64,000 bases of DNA from an uncultured Oscillospiraceae bacterium (GTDB lineage Bacteria > Bacillota > Clostridia > Oscillospirales > Ruminococcaceae), in contig URGV01000003.1 in assembly GCA_900547455.1 (NCBI GenBank), positions 1 to 64,000 of the forward strand. The letters run 5' to 3'. A program made the position numbers and the translations under genes. Below, one piece after another: positions 7,942-18,926 of this stretch. Positions within the stretch are counted from its first letter, which is position 1. Every line of letters begins with the position of its first letter. The notes beneath the pieces were generated by a model. The model ran no database searches. It had not been told where the DNA came from and saw only the letters and a list, made by a program, of their open reading frames with translations.

Positions 7942-8422
7942 CTTCTTTATCTTTTAAAAATTTGCCATATAGAAACACGCAACAAACAGCATTTAGAAGC
8001 GAAATAGTCAAGAGCGGCCACAGCCGACTTTCAATCCAAAAATAAGGTTCCAGAAAAGAAAGAATTTCCCCTCCTGATCCCTCTCGAAGTTCGGGCTTAA
8101 AAATCGTAATCAGATAGGCCAATAGCAGGAAAATTGCTGCGCAAAAAGCGCAAATAATCGCTCCTTTTTTATATGAATTTATCGAGCATATTTCATTATT
8201 GCATATTTCTTCTTTCTGCAACTTTGTACAAGAAATATCCAACAGTTCATCTGCTGAAATTTCTAAAATTTCACATATTTTTTTCAAATTATCTAAATCC
8301 GGTTGAGCAAGATCGGTTTCCCATTTAGAAACCGCCTGTCGAGATATCCCCAGTTCTTTTGCTACCGCTTCCTGAGAAAGTCCCTTCTTTCGCCGCAATT
8401 GCCGCAATTTTTCTCCCAGCAA
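7931..8422 (-). CDS. XRE-family HTH regulator with membrane tail
   Basis: A 163-residue protein with an N-terminal Cro/CI-type helix-turn-helix (about residues 3-58, with LSQEAVAKELGISRQAVSKWE as recognition region), a short linker, and two hydrophobic segments (about 86-108 and 135-153). This architecture is common in Firmicutes for membrane-anchored transcription factors that sense the envelope. The start is probably TTG at 8420-8422 behind a GAGGGGG run that sits unusually close; no ATG is available. It stands alone between the cas locus and tspO. The target genes are unknown. AT-richer codon use than its neighbours hints at transfer. Confidence 0.75.
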   Translation of the reverse strand: MLGEKLRQLRRKKGLSQEAVAKELGISRQAVSKWETDLAQPDLDNLKKICEILEISADELLDISCTKLQKEEICNNEICSINSYKKGAIICAFCAAIFLLLAYLITIFKPELREGSGGEILSFLEPYFWIESRLWPLLTISLLNAVCCVFLYGKFLKDKEEKR

Positions 8423-8606
8423 ACCCCCTCACGCCTTTCTGTGCTTGTAAAATCTATCTTCATTAAAACATTCATTTGGATTTTTGTAAAGAACCCAGCC
8501 GTTTCCTTCACTCAACCGTTTGTTGCATTTGGTTGCACTTTTAGAATATGCTGCTTCAAAGTGTTTTTCTGTCACACGCCATTTATCCGAACAGAAACTT
8601 CCCTCT

Positions 8607-8639
8607 AAAAAAGACGAGGGACCCCGTCAGGTCCCTCGC
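8607..8639 (-). terminator. Terminator of tspO
   Basis: The minus-strand hairpin CGAGGGAC...GTCCCTCG is followed by a run of Ts (A-run at 8607-8612 on the + strand). Confidence 0.85.
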
Positions 8640-8650
8640 AAAATAATTTT

Positions 8651-8690
8651 TACAAAAACGATTATTCTTCCATCCGTTAACGGCAATCGG
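8651..8690 (-). pseudogene. Fossil copy of the aspS 3' end
   Basis: Bases 8651-8674 match 9376-9399 at 21 of 24 positions, and the similarity continues into GCAATCGG. The real copy encodes the last residues (TEMEE, stop) of aspS. The tspO gene is thus bracketed by two versions of the aspS tail, suggesting that it arrived by a duplication or insertion event at the end of aspS. Only about 40 bases remain. Confidence 0.55.
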
Positions 8691-8703
8691 TCCTCCTTTT
8701 TTC

Positions 8704-9195
8704 CTAATTGAGCGCCCAAACCCCGGCGTTCAGGTAGGCTGCAAACAGCAGCCACACCAGATAGGGAATCTGCAAAGCCCCCGCCGCAGGCAGCACCCGC
8801 CAAAAGGCGCGGACCATCCGCCAAACCAGCACGATCAGCAAAATCAGCCAGATCAGCGCGAACAGCCGCCAGCCAAACCGGAAGAAAAGCACCGGCCAGA
8901 AAAAGTTGACAGCAAGCTGCGCAAAATAAAGCAGCATCCCTTCGGAGCACAGCGCCCCCTTGATGGAGTAGCTTTGGGCCAGCGCGCGCAGCACCATCCA
9001 GGCGCTGATTGCCATCAGCGCAAACAAAATGCTCCACACAATCGGGAACACGATGCCCGGCGGCGAAAGTAGGGGCTTGGCGATGGTTTCATAGTTTTTC
9101 ATGCCCTCGCGGGTCAGCAGCGCGGAAAGCCCGCTGACCGCCCCCACCAGCAAAAAGCTCAGCAGCAGGGAGAGAATCGACTGCTTTTTGGTCAT
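8704..9195 (-). CDS. tspO: TspO/MBR family membrane protein
   Basis: A tryptophan-rich sensory protein of the TspO/peripheral benzodiazepine receptor family. It is a five-helix membrane protein that binds porphyrins and related ligands and is linked to oxidative or stress responses. The 163 residues contain the family blocks KPLLSPPGIVFPIVWSILF (about residue 41) and the C-terminal PYLVWLLFAAYLNAGVWALN. The start follows GAGGTG at 7 bases. It lies downstream of aspS on the same strand but behind the aspS terminator, and has its own terminator. Its physiological ligand here is unknown. Confidence 0.92.
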   Translation of the reverse strand: MTKKQSILSLLLSFLLVGAVSGLSALLTREGMKNYETIAKPLLSPPGIVFPIVWSILFALMAISAWMVLRALAQSYSIKGALCSEGMLLYFAQLAVNFFWPVLFFRFGWRLFALIWLILLIVLVWRMVRAFWRVLPAAGALQIPYLVWLLFAAYLNAGVWALN

Positions 9196-9349
9196 CCATT
9201 TTCACCTCGCAAAAAGATTCATCTTCTTTTTCGATTCTTTGCTTTTTCTTGCCTTTTATTTATACTTTTCAAAAAGAAAATTATGACAGAGTGGATGGAA
9301 AATTGAAGGCAGAGGGCTGCTCGGGTCAGGGGCCTTAAAAAAGGGCATG

Positions 9350-9378
9350 ACAAAAGGGGCCTGCAGGCCCCTTTTGTA
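9350..9378 (-). terminator. Terminator of aspS
   Basis: A perfect palindrome, ACAAAAGGGGCCTGC and its complement, ends in a T-run just after the aspS stop. Confidence 0.85.
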
Positions 9379-9385
9379 AAAATGA

Positions 9386-11167
<1,782 letters not shown>

Positions 11168-11307
11168 AATCATTCTCCTTTTATTGCAAATTTTGTGTTT
11201 TGGCTATTTTAAATTTTTTTGATAGACGTCGTAAAGGGCTGCCTCCCCTGAGAGCAAGCCGTCAGGCTTGGATTCCCTTTGAGGGGAGCGGCAACATCGC
11301 GGGAATA

Positions 11308-12294
11308 CTACTCCCCATACCACTCCAAAAACTGATACGCCATCCGGTCGCCGGAATAGTGGACGTCCTGCTCCAGCACGCCGGCGTCGCGGTAGCCGAG
11401 TCGGTGATAGAGCCGCAGTCCCGGCTCATTGCCCACCCAGGTGTCGATGCGCACACCGGCCAGATGCCGCTCGCTTGCCTGCGCAAAGCCAAAGCGCATC
11501 AGCTTTTCGCCCAGGCCCCTGCCGCGGCAGTCCGGATGCACCGCCAGCGTGTGGACGCACAGCGTCTGCTCGCTGGGGATTGGGCGGCTCCAGGGCACCC
11601 GCTCATAGCAGGGCTCGTGGTCGTTGTCGTAGGCCGCTGAGGCGATCACTTTTCTGCCGGTGGCGTCCAGCACCACATGCAGCCCGCCGCGGTCGTACAG
11701 CTCCCGGGCCGTCCACTCCTCTGGGTATTCGCCCTTCTCCCAGCCGGAGAAGTTCTGCCCTGCCGCTTCCGCCTCGGTGATATCGTCGTACAGCTGCGCG
11801 ATTTTGGGGATGTCGCTCTCCAGCGCCGGCAGAATGCAGTCCTGCAAATCAACCTCGTACTGCAATAGCTCCCGATCCCCGGCGCGGTACATCTCATGTA
11901 CCGCCGGGACAGTGACCTGCCCGCACAGCACAGCGCCCAGCCGCTCACAGGTTTTTCGGGAGGGGAGGTTATCGGGGCGGCAGGTAATCAGCACCCGCTG
12001 CATCCGGTGGCGGAAGGCCAGCCGCAGCAGCAGCCGGGCGGCCCGCAGCGCATAGTGCCGGCCACGATAGCCCATCTCGACCTCATAGCCGATGTTGCCG
12101 GCATACCGGATATTCTCCCCCTGCCCCACCCGCAGATTGCACCGGCCCACGACCATACCGTCGGCCACCATCTCGAAGTGGTAGGCGGGGACATAGCCCC
12201 TGCCCGGGTCGGCGGGGGTCGTTTTTACCAGCTCCAGGTGAAATTGTCGATTTCCAAAATATCGGTTCCCCTCCGCGGGGTCTAAAAAAGCCAT
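11308..12294 (-). CDS. Tandem GNAT acetyltransferase
   Basis: Two GNAT folds in one 328-residue chain. The N-terminal half (about 15-145) resembles RimJ/RimL-type enzymes (VGRCNLRVG..., YRGRHYALRAARLLL, RPDNLPSRKTCERLGA). The C-terminal half (about 165-320) has the acetyl-CoA loop of the family (VHPDCRGRGLGEKLM) and NEPGLRLYHRLGYRDAGV. The substrate is unknown. The start ATG at 12294 follows GGAGGG; the longer reading extends into the T-box leader and is not real. It sits between the aspartate T-box and aspS, so it is probably co-transcribed with the synthetase, perhaps acting on an aspartyl compound or on a tRNA-linked process. Confidence 0.85.
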   Translation of the reverse strand: MAFLDPAEGNRYFGNRQFHLELVKTTPADPGRGYVPAYHFEMVADGMVVGRCNLRVGQGENIRYAGNIGYEVEMGYRGRHYALRAARLLLRLAFRHRMQRVLITCRPDNLPSRKTCERLGAVLCGQVTVPAVHEMYRAGDRELLQYEVDLQDCILPALESDIPKIAQLYDDITEAEAAGQNFSGWEKGEYPEEWTARELYDRGGLHVVLDATGRKVIASAAYDNDHEPCYERVPWSRPIPSEQTLCVHTLAVHPDCRGRGLGEKLMRFGFAQASERHLAGVRIDTWVGNEPGLRLYHRLGYRDAGVLEQDVHYSGDRMAYQFLEWYGE

Positions 12295-12402
12295 TGTCTT
12301 CCCTCCGTTTCTTTTTGGGGTAAAACCTTTTGCGAGGAAGGGCAGGAACCATATCCCACAACAATCCCTGCAGGAAGTCCCCTTCTTGCGCCAGTGGACA
12401 AA

Positions 12403-12660
12403 ATAAAAAAACTCCCCGCTCCCCTGCAGCCAAACTGCAAGGGGCGAGGAGTTAAACTTTCCACGCGGTGCCACCCTGTTTTCAGACTCGCCGCCTGCGG
12501 CAAGTCCCTTTCTGCCCTTAACGCGGGCCGGACGAAAACGGTTCATCCCGATTCAGCTCAACAGGTGTCTTCGCAAGCTCCTTTTCCGGGACCCCTTTCA
12601 GCCTGTGGGAAATCCTCTCTGAAACGGACGGTGCTGCCGCTACTCCTCCTGTGTCAAACG
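12403..12660 (-). promoter_or_regulatory. T-box leader, aspartate specific
   Basis: A minus-strand T-box riboswitch. The conserved T-box AGGGTGGCACCGCG lies at 12464-12477 (reverse). Stem I elements GAGTA, AGAGAG and GGCTGAAAG are visible. The specifier loop reads GAA-GAC-ACC with GAC at 12567-12569, the Asp codon. A long terminator hairpin (12405-12454, arms CTCCTCGCCCC/GGGGAGCGGGGAG) ends in seven Ts. Uncharged tRNA-Asp should favour the antiterminator and allow the GNAT-aspS operon to be read. Confidence 0.92.
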
Positions 12661-12706
12661 CCTTTTTTATCATCACAGTTTTAAAAATTCCAGCTGGAAT
12701 ACCCTT

Positions 12707-12735
12707 ACCATACCACATCGGCGCGGCAAGGTCAA
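12707..12735 (-). promoter_or_regulatory. Promoter of the T-box operon
   Basis: A -35 TTGACC (12730-12735) and a -10 TATGGT (12707-12712) have 17-base spacing on the minus strand, about 50 bases before the T-box stem I. Confidence 0.6.
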
Positions 12736-12820
12736 GACTAAAATGTGCTTTGCATCCTCTTTTCGGGAAGTTTTTTTAATATTTCTGCCCTGCAAGGCAC
12801 TGTGCCAAACACAGCACACC

Positions 12821-12859
12821 AAAAAAGAATGCCAGTTTCCACTCCCTTCCGGCATTCTC
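12821..12859 (-). terminator. Terminator of mgsA
   Basis: The minus-strand hairpin GAATGCC...GGCATTC with a 17-base loop is followed by six Ts. Confidence 0.65.
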
Positions 12860-12920
12860 CCTCAGTTTTAGAGCCTGTTTACTTGTCTGTTTGCCCGTTT
12901 TTTATCTTCAAATGTCGGGA

Positions 12921-13325
12921 CTATACATTTGGGTTCCCGATATTTCTCCAGTCAAGGTCTCCGTGCTCCAGCGCATGGATCAGCGCCTCGGCTGTCGCAA
13001 TGTTGGTCGCCACTGGCACATTGTGCACGTCACACAATCTTAAAATATTCGCCTCGTTGAGTTCGTTTGGCTTTACAGTGATCGGGTCGCGGAACATCAG
13101 CAGAAGATCCAGTTCGTTGCAGGCGATCTTGGCAGCAATCTGCTGGTCCCCTCCCTGCGAACCGCTGAGAAAGCGAAAGACGTCTAATCCTGTCGCTTCC
13201 GCCACCAATTTTCCGGTCGTTCCGGTCGCGCACAGGTTGTGGCGGCTGAGAATACCGCAGTACGCAATGCAAAATTGTACCATCAATTCTTTTTTGGAAT
13301 CGTGCGCAATCAAACCAATATTCAT
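12921..13325 (-). CDS. mgsA: Methylglyoxal synthase
   Basis: Converts dihydroxyacetone phosphate to methylglyoxal and phosphate, a bypass of lower glycolysis used when sugar phosphates build up. The 134 residues contain the family signatures [10 protein letters not shown] at the N-terminus, CATGTTG for phosphate binding, [14 protein letters not shown] with the catalytic Asp, and LLLMFRDP. The start is the ATG at 13325, since the upstream in-frame residues lie in poorly conserved AT-rich sequence. In many clostridia mgsA follows the mre/min/rodA cluster; here it sits directly downstream of PBP2, but 374 bases away and with its own promoter. Confidence 0.93.
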   Translation of the reverse strand: MNIGLIAHDSKKELMVQFCIAYCGILSRHNLCATGTTGKLVAEATGLDVFRFLSGSQGGDQQIAAKIACNELDLLLMFRDPITVKPNELNEANILRLCDVHNVPVATNIATAEALIHALEHGDLDWRNIGNPNV

Positions 13326-13699
13326 CTGTTTTTCATTCCTTTCTGCAAATAATATCAAAACACCTCAAAGCAAGCCTTTGGATGTATCTGTCAAAAAATC
13401 TCTTTTCTGTTCCCACATCGGAAGAATTGCTGTACAGGCAGCCATTTCAGTCTAACGCTATCGCATCGACCGCTTCCACTTATAGTCTATCATTATTGCT
13501 CGGTTTTGTAAACTATTTTCAGCTCGCTTTTGTGTAATTCAATCAATAAAATCGCATTTTTTCGTAAACTTTCACATATTTTTGCCAAAATTGTCAGGCG
13601 ATTTCACACGAAGCACACCTTCCCTTTTCCAGCAATGAAAAAATCGAGCAGGACGCTGTCCAATCTTTTGCACAGCATCCCGCCCTGTCGCTTTTTTCA
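13326..13699. other. Intergenic region with mgsA promoter
   Basis: No gene is seen in these 374 AT-rich bases. On the minus strand, TTTACA (13507-13512) and TAGACT (13484-13489) with a 17-base spacer make a plausible promoter for mgsA with a leader of about 150 bases. No min genes occur here, although this is where they are often found. Confidence 0.45.
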
Positions 13700-15844
13700 T
13701 TATGGAATAAGCTGTCCGTCGGTGTTCTGCTGCTGAATATCTTCTTCGTTAAGGCCAAAATATTCGTTAAAGACAGCCCGCGCAACCGGCGCACCGCGCT
13801 GGCCGCTGTAGCCGTTTTCCACCACAACCGCCACCGCGATTTCCGGGTCGTCCGCCGGGGCATAGGCGATGAAGGTCGCGTCCAGCGCGCCTCCCGAAGC
13901 CTGCGGCGTTCCGGTCTTGGCCGCAACGGTGATGGGGTAGTCGGCAAAGTAATAGCGCGCAGAGCCGAGCGTAGCGTCGGTGGCGCAGCGGATCATGCCC
14001 TGGCGCACCTGCTCAAAGTCGTCTGCGCTGGCCTCCACCTGGTTGAGCACCTCCGGCTCGACGGTGGAGATGGTCTCCTCGAGGTTATACGACTCGATCG
14101 ACTTGACCAGATGGGAGCGCATTCTGGTTCCGTTGTTCGCCAGCGTGGCGGTGTAGTTCGCCATCTGCAGCGGGGTGTAGGCGTTGTCCAGCTGGCCGAT
14201 GGCCGACTGCAGAACGTTGCCGTAGGTCCAGGTGCTGTCGGTCTGGCCTTCGCGCGCCGACTCATAGTATTCCGGGCTGGAGACGTGGCCGGTAGCTTCC
14301 GAAAGCTCGATGCCGCTTTCGACACCCAGGCCCAGCTGCTCGGAATATTTGACAATGTTGTCAATGCCCTGCCGGGTTCCGGTCTCATAGAAGAAGTAGT
14401 TGCAGGAGACCATCAGCGCGTACTGGACGTTGATCGGTCCATGCAGTCCCAGGCAGCGCGGATTGTAAGAGGTGCCGGTCTGGTAGATCTGCTGGCAGTC
14501 GATCAGCGTGTCCGCGTCGATGACACCGGAGGCCAGTCCTCCAATCGCCACCACCGGCTTATAGATTGAACCGGGCATGTATACGCCTTGGGTGCAGTAG
14601 TTGATCAGCGGGCGCAGCGGGTCGGAGCTGAGCTCGGCGTAGTTGGTGTAGTAGTCGGAGAGGTCGTAGGTCGGGTAGTTGACCATCGCCAGGATTTCGC
14701 CGGTCTTGACGTCCTGCGCCACCACCGAGATGCGGTCGGCGCTGCCGCCCTCATCCGGCGCGTAGGTCTCGGAGACCATCTCCAGAAAATCGATACATCC
14801 CTGAATGGCCGCACGCTGCAGGTCCTTGTCGATGGTGGTGACGATGGTGTTGCCCGGCACCGCCTGCTTGATGATCTCGCTGCTGAGCACGTTGCCCTGG
14901 GCGTCGGTGGTGATCAGGCGCTGGCCGCGCTCGCCGCGCAGCTCGTCCTCCATGGCGTACTCCAGGCCGCTCTTGCCGATGATGTCGCTGTAGCCGTAGC
15001 GCTGCAGCTGGTACTCCTCATCGATCTGTTCCTCGGTCCAGTCGGGGTGCTCCTCCTTGATCTGCTCCAGAATGGCCTCGTTGTAGGCGGTGTACTCCTC
15101 CGCTGTGATCGAGCCGACCACGCCCACCGCGTGGGGCGCCAGCGAACCGTCGACATAGCGGCGGCTGGTGGTCTCCTTGATCTCGATGCCCGGCATCTGC
15201 TGGCTGTACTCCTTGATCTTGACCACCACATCGATCGGGATGTCCTGCGAGAAGGTGTATGGGGTGGAGTCGTTGGAGCCGTAGACCTCCATCTGGTAGC
15301 GCACGCCCGCAATCTTGCGGGCCATCACCTTGTCCTCCATCTGGTCAAGGTCATATTTCTCCAGGAGGTTTTCCAGCGTGGTCTGGGCGTCGGCGTCCAG
15401 GTTGATCCTGTTTTCGGTCTTGATCTGCTCCAGCTGATTTTGCTGGCTCTCGGTCTCGTCCAAAAAGGTGAACGGCTCGGTGGTACTGATCGGCAGGGTA
15501 TCGATCCAGGTCTGACCCTCCTGCTCCATCAACAGGATAATCCGCTCGATGACAGTGTTCTTCATGTCGTTGGGCAGGTAGGCCTCGTTGATCATGATGT
15601 CATAGCTGACCTCATTGACCGCCAGCGGACGGCCATAGCGGTCCAGAATCTCGCCCCGGGCCGCATCGATGGTCTGGACGCTGGTGTAGCTTCCCTGCGC
15701 CATCTGCTGATACTCGTCCGCCTGCACAATCTGGTAGTTCATCAGTCGCAGCGAAAAAGCCACAAAGACAATCACGATCATGCCGACCAGCAAAAATACC
15801 CGTCCTCGGTTTGTTTTTTTCTCGTCGATGATGGTTCCCTCCAA
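13700..15844 (-). CDS. mrdA: Penicillin-binding protein 2, elongation transpeptidase
   Basis: Class B PBP of the rod complex, which cross-links side-wall peptidoglycan outside the membrane. The 714 residues carry one N-terminal membrane anchor (about 13-35), a PBP dimerisation domain, and the transpeptidase motifs SxxK as SIYK (about residue 427), SxN as SCN (about 483) and KTG (about 663). The start is uncertain. The only in-frame candidate at the 5' end is TTG at 15842-15844, which overlaps a GGAGGG sequence that would better serve a start some 10 bases downstream. It is the last gene of mreB-mreC-mreD-mrdA. Confidence 0.93.
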   Translation of the reverse strand: MEGTIIDEKKTNRGRVFLLVGMIVIVFVAFSLRLMNYQIVQADEYQQMAQGSYTSVQTIDAARGEILDRYGRPLAVNEVSYDIMINEAYLPNDMKNTVIERIILLMEQEGQTWIDTLPISTTEPFTFLDETESQQNQLEQIKTENRINLDADAQTTLENLLEKYDLDQMEDKVMARKIAGVRYQMEVYGSNDSTPYTFSQDIPIDVVVKIKEYSQQMPGIEIKETTSRRYVDGSLAPHAVGVVGSITAEEYTAYNEAILEQIKEEHPDWTEEQIDEEYQLQRYGYSDIIGKSGLEYAMEDELRGERGQRLITTDAQGNVLSSEIIKQAVPGNTIVTTIDKDLQRAAIQGCIDFLEMVSETYAPDEGGSADRISVVAQDVKTGEILAMVNYPTYDLSDYYTNYAELSSDPLRPLINYCTQGVYMPGSIYKPVVAIGGLASGVIDADTLIDCQQIYQTGTSYNPRCLGLHGPINVQYALMVSCNYFFYETGTRQGIDNIVKYSEQLGLGVESGIELSEATGHVSSPEYYESAREGQTDSTWTYGNVLQSAIGQLDNAYTPLQMANYTATLANNGTRMRSHLVKSIESYNLEETISTVEPEVLNQVEASADDFEQVRQGMIRCATDATLGSARYYFADYPITVAAKTGTPQASGGALDATFIAYAPADDPEIAVAVVVENGYSGQRGAPVARAVFNEYFGLNEEDIQQQNTDGQLIP

Positions 15845-15880
15845 TCTATCGTTCCCACATTCGGTTTGTCCTGTGCGCCC

Positions 15881-16399
15881 CTACTCCAGTTTTTCCTGGA
15901 AGAAACGGTGCAGCCGCCGCACCAGCAGAAACCAGAGCGGCGTCAGGGCCAGGGTGTACAGAAGGTTTGGCAGCATCCGCTGCAGCAGAATCAGATATGC
16001 GTTGTCGTACCCCCACATCGCGTAGTAGAAAAAATATTCCAGCAGCAGCCTGCCCGCAAAGCCGCAGCCGACAAAGATCAGGCTATTGGTCACCGAAGGC
16101 TGCATGAAGTAGACCACCAGCAGCCCCACCGCCGTGCAGATCAGCAGGTACAGAATCGACTGAAAGCCGAACAGCACGTTGGAGGAGGTGTCGCACAGGA
16201 TGCCCGCCAGCAGTCCGAACAGCCCGCCGGCCAGCTGGGAATCAAACATGGCGATGCACACCGCAAAGGGCAGTACCAGCACCGGCTTGACCCCGGCGAT
16301 GGCAAAGAGGTTGGGGTCGGTCTGTAGCACATACAAAATCACCATCAGCAAAACGTACAGCGCATACTTTGCAATCATGAGCTTGGTGCGTCGGTTCAT
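15881..16399 (-). CDS. mreD: Rod shape-determining protein MreD
   Basis: A 172-residue integral membrane protein with about five hydrophobic helices, the membrane component of the MreBCD elongation complex. Sequence conservation is low, as usual for MreD, but the length, topology and position between mreC and PBP2 leave little doubt. The start ATG at 16399 follows AAGGAG at 7 bases. Spacing is 18 bases to mreC and 36 to PBP2, consistent with one transcript. Confidence 0.9.
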   Translation of the reverse strand: MNRRTKLMIAKYALYVLLMVILYVLQTDPNLFAIAGVKPVLVLPFAVCIAMFDSQLAGGLFGLLAGILCDTSSNVLFGFQSILYLLICTAVGLLVVYFMQPSVTNSLIFVGCGFAGRLLLEYFFYYAMWGYDNAYLILLQRMLPNLLYTLALTPLWFLLVRRLHRFFQEKLE

Positions 16400-16417
16400 G
16401 CTCCGTCTCCTTCCCGC

Positions 16418-17359
16418 TTACTCCGCAGCCGCTTCATCGGTTGTTGTTTCGTCGGCAGTGGATTCTTCGTCCGCGGTCTGCCCGCCGGTCAGGCTGTCCT
16501 GCTCAAAGCTGGACAAGCTACTGCCCTGGCCCTTAAAGGAGGTGATGATGACCACGTCCTTGACCGTCTCGATGTCGCTGGACGGCTCCACCACCGCGTA
16601 CATCATGGTACCGCTGGGCTCATAGCCGACGTCGCTGACCCGGCCGATCACAATGCCCTGCGGATACAGCCCCGAGGTGCCCGCCGTCTGGATGATGTCC
16701 CCCTTGGCGATGCCGCTCTCGCGGGGGATCAGCGACATGCGGCACTGGCCGTTCTGCGCAAGCTCGATGTCGCCGGAGACGGTCGCCACATCCTGGGTGC
16801 GCACATCCTGGCAGGCCACGTTCAGCCGCACGTCCAGGATGGTGGTCACCTTGGCAAACACCGGTCCCACCTCCGAGACGATGCCCACCAGCCCGTCCGC
16901 GGTGATGACCGGATCCTGATAGGAGACACCGTCCAGCGTCCCCTTATCGATGGTGAAGGAATAAAACTGGTCGGAGGGGTCCCGCCCAATCACCGAGGCG
17001 GTCATCGTTTCCCACTCCGGGTTGTCCTCCTGAATCTGCAGCTGCTCCTTTAAGCTCTCGTTCTCGTTTTTGTAGTTTTCATAGTCCACCATCTGCTCGA
17101 TGAGCTGGCGGTTTTCCTCCTTCAGGCGCTCGTTCTCCTCCGCAATCTCCTGCGCGTGCAGAAACTGGTCCAAAAAGCCGGTAACCGACCCGCTCAGCGA
17201 GGCGCTCAGCGACTGCAGCGGGGCGGTGACGGTGCCTACAATCTGCTCGACGACGGTGGAAAAACCCATGGTCAGCGTGGCCCGCAGCAAAAAGGCGAAC
17301 ATCACAACCACCAGCGCCATCAGCACCTTAAAGACCCAGCTGTGAAAAAACTCTTTCAC
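16418..17359 (-). CDS. mreC: Rod shape-determining protein MreC
   Basis: Bitopic protein linking cytoplasmic MreB to the extracytoplasmic PBP2. The 313 residues have a membrane anchor (about 8-28), a coiled coil (about 55-105, rich in E/N/K) and a beta-barrel MreC domain (about 110-275, with ASVIGRDP and GIVIGRVSDVG). A low-complexity acidic Thr/Ala tail follows. The start is probably GTG at 17359, behind GGGAG; the longer in-frame reading adds 15 unconserved residues. Confidence 0.92.
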   Translation of the reverse strand: MKEFFHSWVFKVLMALVVVMFAFLLRATLTMGFSTVVEQIVGTVTAPLQSLSASLSGSVTGFLDQFLHAQEIAEENERLKEENRQLIEQMVDYENYKNENESLKEQLQIQEDNPEWETMTASVIGRDPSDQFYSFTIDKGTLDGVSYQDPVITADGLVGIVSEVGPVFAKVTTILDVRLNVACQDVRTQDVATVSGDIELAQNGQCRMSLIPRESGIAKGDIIQTAGTSGLYPQGIVIGRVSDVGYEPSGTMMYAVVEPSSDIETVKDVVIITSFKGQGSSLSSFEQDSLTGGQTADEESTADETTTDEAAAE

Positions 17360-17497
17360 GGATTCACATTCTCCCTTCAGGGCAGGAAGGCGGCCTGCCC
17401 TCACTGTTTTTCTTCACTTAGAAAAAGCAGAAGGCCGCCGGCGCAGCTTTCTGAAAAAGCCAGAAATGATCGCCGGCAGCCAACCTGAAAAGGCTTT

Positions 17498-18514
17498 TTA
17501 ATATTTGGAATCGTCGTCGGAGAGCAGCTCCTTCATGGTGCTCATGTTTTCCAGCAGCTTGCCGGTGCCGGCCGCGACGCAGTCCAGCGGATTTTCCGCC
17601 ACCTGAACCGGCATGCCGGTCTCCTTGGAAACCAGCTGGTCCAGACCGCGCAGCAGCGCGCCGCCGCCGGTCAGGGTGATGCCGTGGTCGATGATGTCGG
17701 CCGAGAGCTCCGGCGGGGTGCGCTCCAGGGTGGTGCGGATGGCGTCCAGCACCGAGGTGATGGAATCAGCCAGCGCCTCGCGCACCTCTTCCGGATAGAG
17801 CATCATGTTCTTTGGCAGGCCGTCCACCAGGTTGCGGCCCTTGATCTCCATCGGCTGCTCGTCCTCATACGGATAGGCCGAGCCGATCTCGATCTTGATA
17901 TTCTCGGCGGTGCGGTCGCCGATCAGGAGGTTATATTTTTTCTTGACATACTGGATGATGGCCGAGTCAAACTCGTCGCCACCCACTCTGACCGAGCGGG
18001 ACGCAACGATGCCGCCCAGCGAGATAACCGCGACCTCGCTGGTGCCGCCGCCGATATCGACAACCATGCTGCCGGTAGCTTCCGCAACCGGCAGGCCTGC
18101 GCCAATAGCAGCTGCCATCGGCTCCTCGATGATGGCGACATAGCGGGCTCCTGCCTTGAGCGAGGCTTCCTTAACCGCGCGGCGCTCAACGGCGGTGACG
18201 CCGGAGGGGATGCAGATGACCACCCTCGGGCGGGCAAAGATCGAGTTGTTGCAGGCTTTTTTGATGAAGATCTGCAGCATGCTGGCAGCGATGTCAAAGT
18301 CCGCGATGACGCCGTCCTTCAAGGGTCTGACCGCCACAATCGAGCCGGGGGTTCTGCCGATGACGTCCTTGGCTTCCTGTCCGACATATTTGACGGTATA
18401 GTTGCGGGTGTCCACCGCGACCACCGAAGGTTCCCGCATGATGATGCCCTTGCCCTTCATAAAGACCAAGGTGTTTGCCGTACCCAAATCGATTCCAATA
18501 TCTTTTCCGAACAT
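17498..18514 (-). CDS. mreB: Rod shape-determining protein MreB
   Basis: Bacterial actin that forms filaments under the membrane and guides side-wall synthesis. The 338 residues begin [20 protein letters not shown] (phosphate 1) and contain the connect and phosphate 2 motifs ([18 protein letters not shown]) and the adenosine motif [14 protein letters not shown]. The length is typical. The ATG at 18514 has a perfect AGGAGG at 7 bases; the longer reading with an Ala/Gly-rich head is not real. It is the first gene of the mre operon, with a leader of roughly 250 bases. Confidence 0.97.
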   Translation of the reverse strand: MFGKDIGIDLGTANTLVFMKGKGIIMREPSVVAVDTRNYTVKYVGQEAKDVIGRTPGSIVAVRPLKDGVIADFDIAASMLQIFIKKACNNSIFARPRVVICIPSGVTAVERRAVKEASLKAGARYVAIIEEPMAAAIGAGLPVAEATGSMVVDIGGGTSEVAVISLGGIVASRSVRVGGDEFDSAIIQYVKKKYNLLIGDRTAENIKIEIGSAYPYEDEQPMEIKGRNLVDGLPKNMMLYPEEVREALADSITSVLDAIRTTLERTPPELSADIIDHGITLTGGGALLRGLDQLVSKETGMPVQVAENPLDCVAAGTGKLLENMSTMKELLSDDDSKY

Positions 18515-18926
18515 ATTTTTTCCTCCTGCCAGAATGAAAGCGGCTGCATTTCCCGCAGAGCCTGCCCCCGCCGCCTTGCCTATCTTTTTATTTCTACCCA
18601 CGCCCCTCCGGGGCCATGTACGATTGCCTTTTTGATGTCTGCCGCGCCGTTTTGAAGCTTTTCGTCCCAGCTGTTTTTCCGATGAAATCCGTTTGTCCAG
18701 GCAGCTTTTTCATTTCCTTTTCCCGCATGTCTATCCAAAAAAGAGAAAAGGGGCGCATTATCTTATATATTATAACCTGAACGTCATGCAATCTCAACAG
18801 GAATTTTTGAATTTTTTTTCAGAGTCGAAAAATTACGATATTTGTACCAAAGCAGCTTGGTTGTCAGCTGTTTCTCTGTCTAAAATCCCCAATAAAGCCG
18901 CCCGCCGCGCCGCTCTTTTCCAGTTT
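18515..18926. other. mreB leader and intergenic region
   Basis: No gene is seen. On the minus strand, a consensus promoter (-35 TTGAGA at 18792-18797, -10 TATAAT at 18769-18774, 17-base spacer) drives mreBCD-mrdA. This leaves an untranslated leader of about 250 bases in which no known riboswitch motif is recognised. Confidence 0.6.
18769..18797 (-). promoter_or_regulatory. Promoter of mreBCD operon
   Basis: TTGAGA (18792-18797) and TATAAT (18769-18774) lie on the minus strand with a 17-base spacer. Confidence 0.7.

Noticed and set aside
11200..11307. Terminator or promoter between the GNAT gene and aspS
   Set aside because: A CTCCCCT/AGGGGAG pair is visible, but no T-run follows in the direction of transcription and no -35/-10 pair is convincing, so read-through into aspS is more likely.
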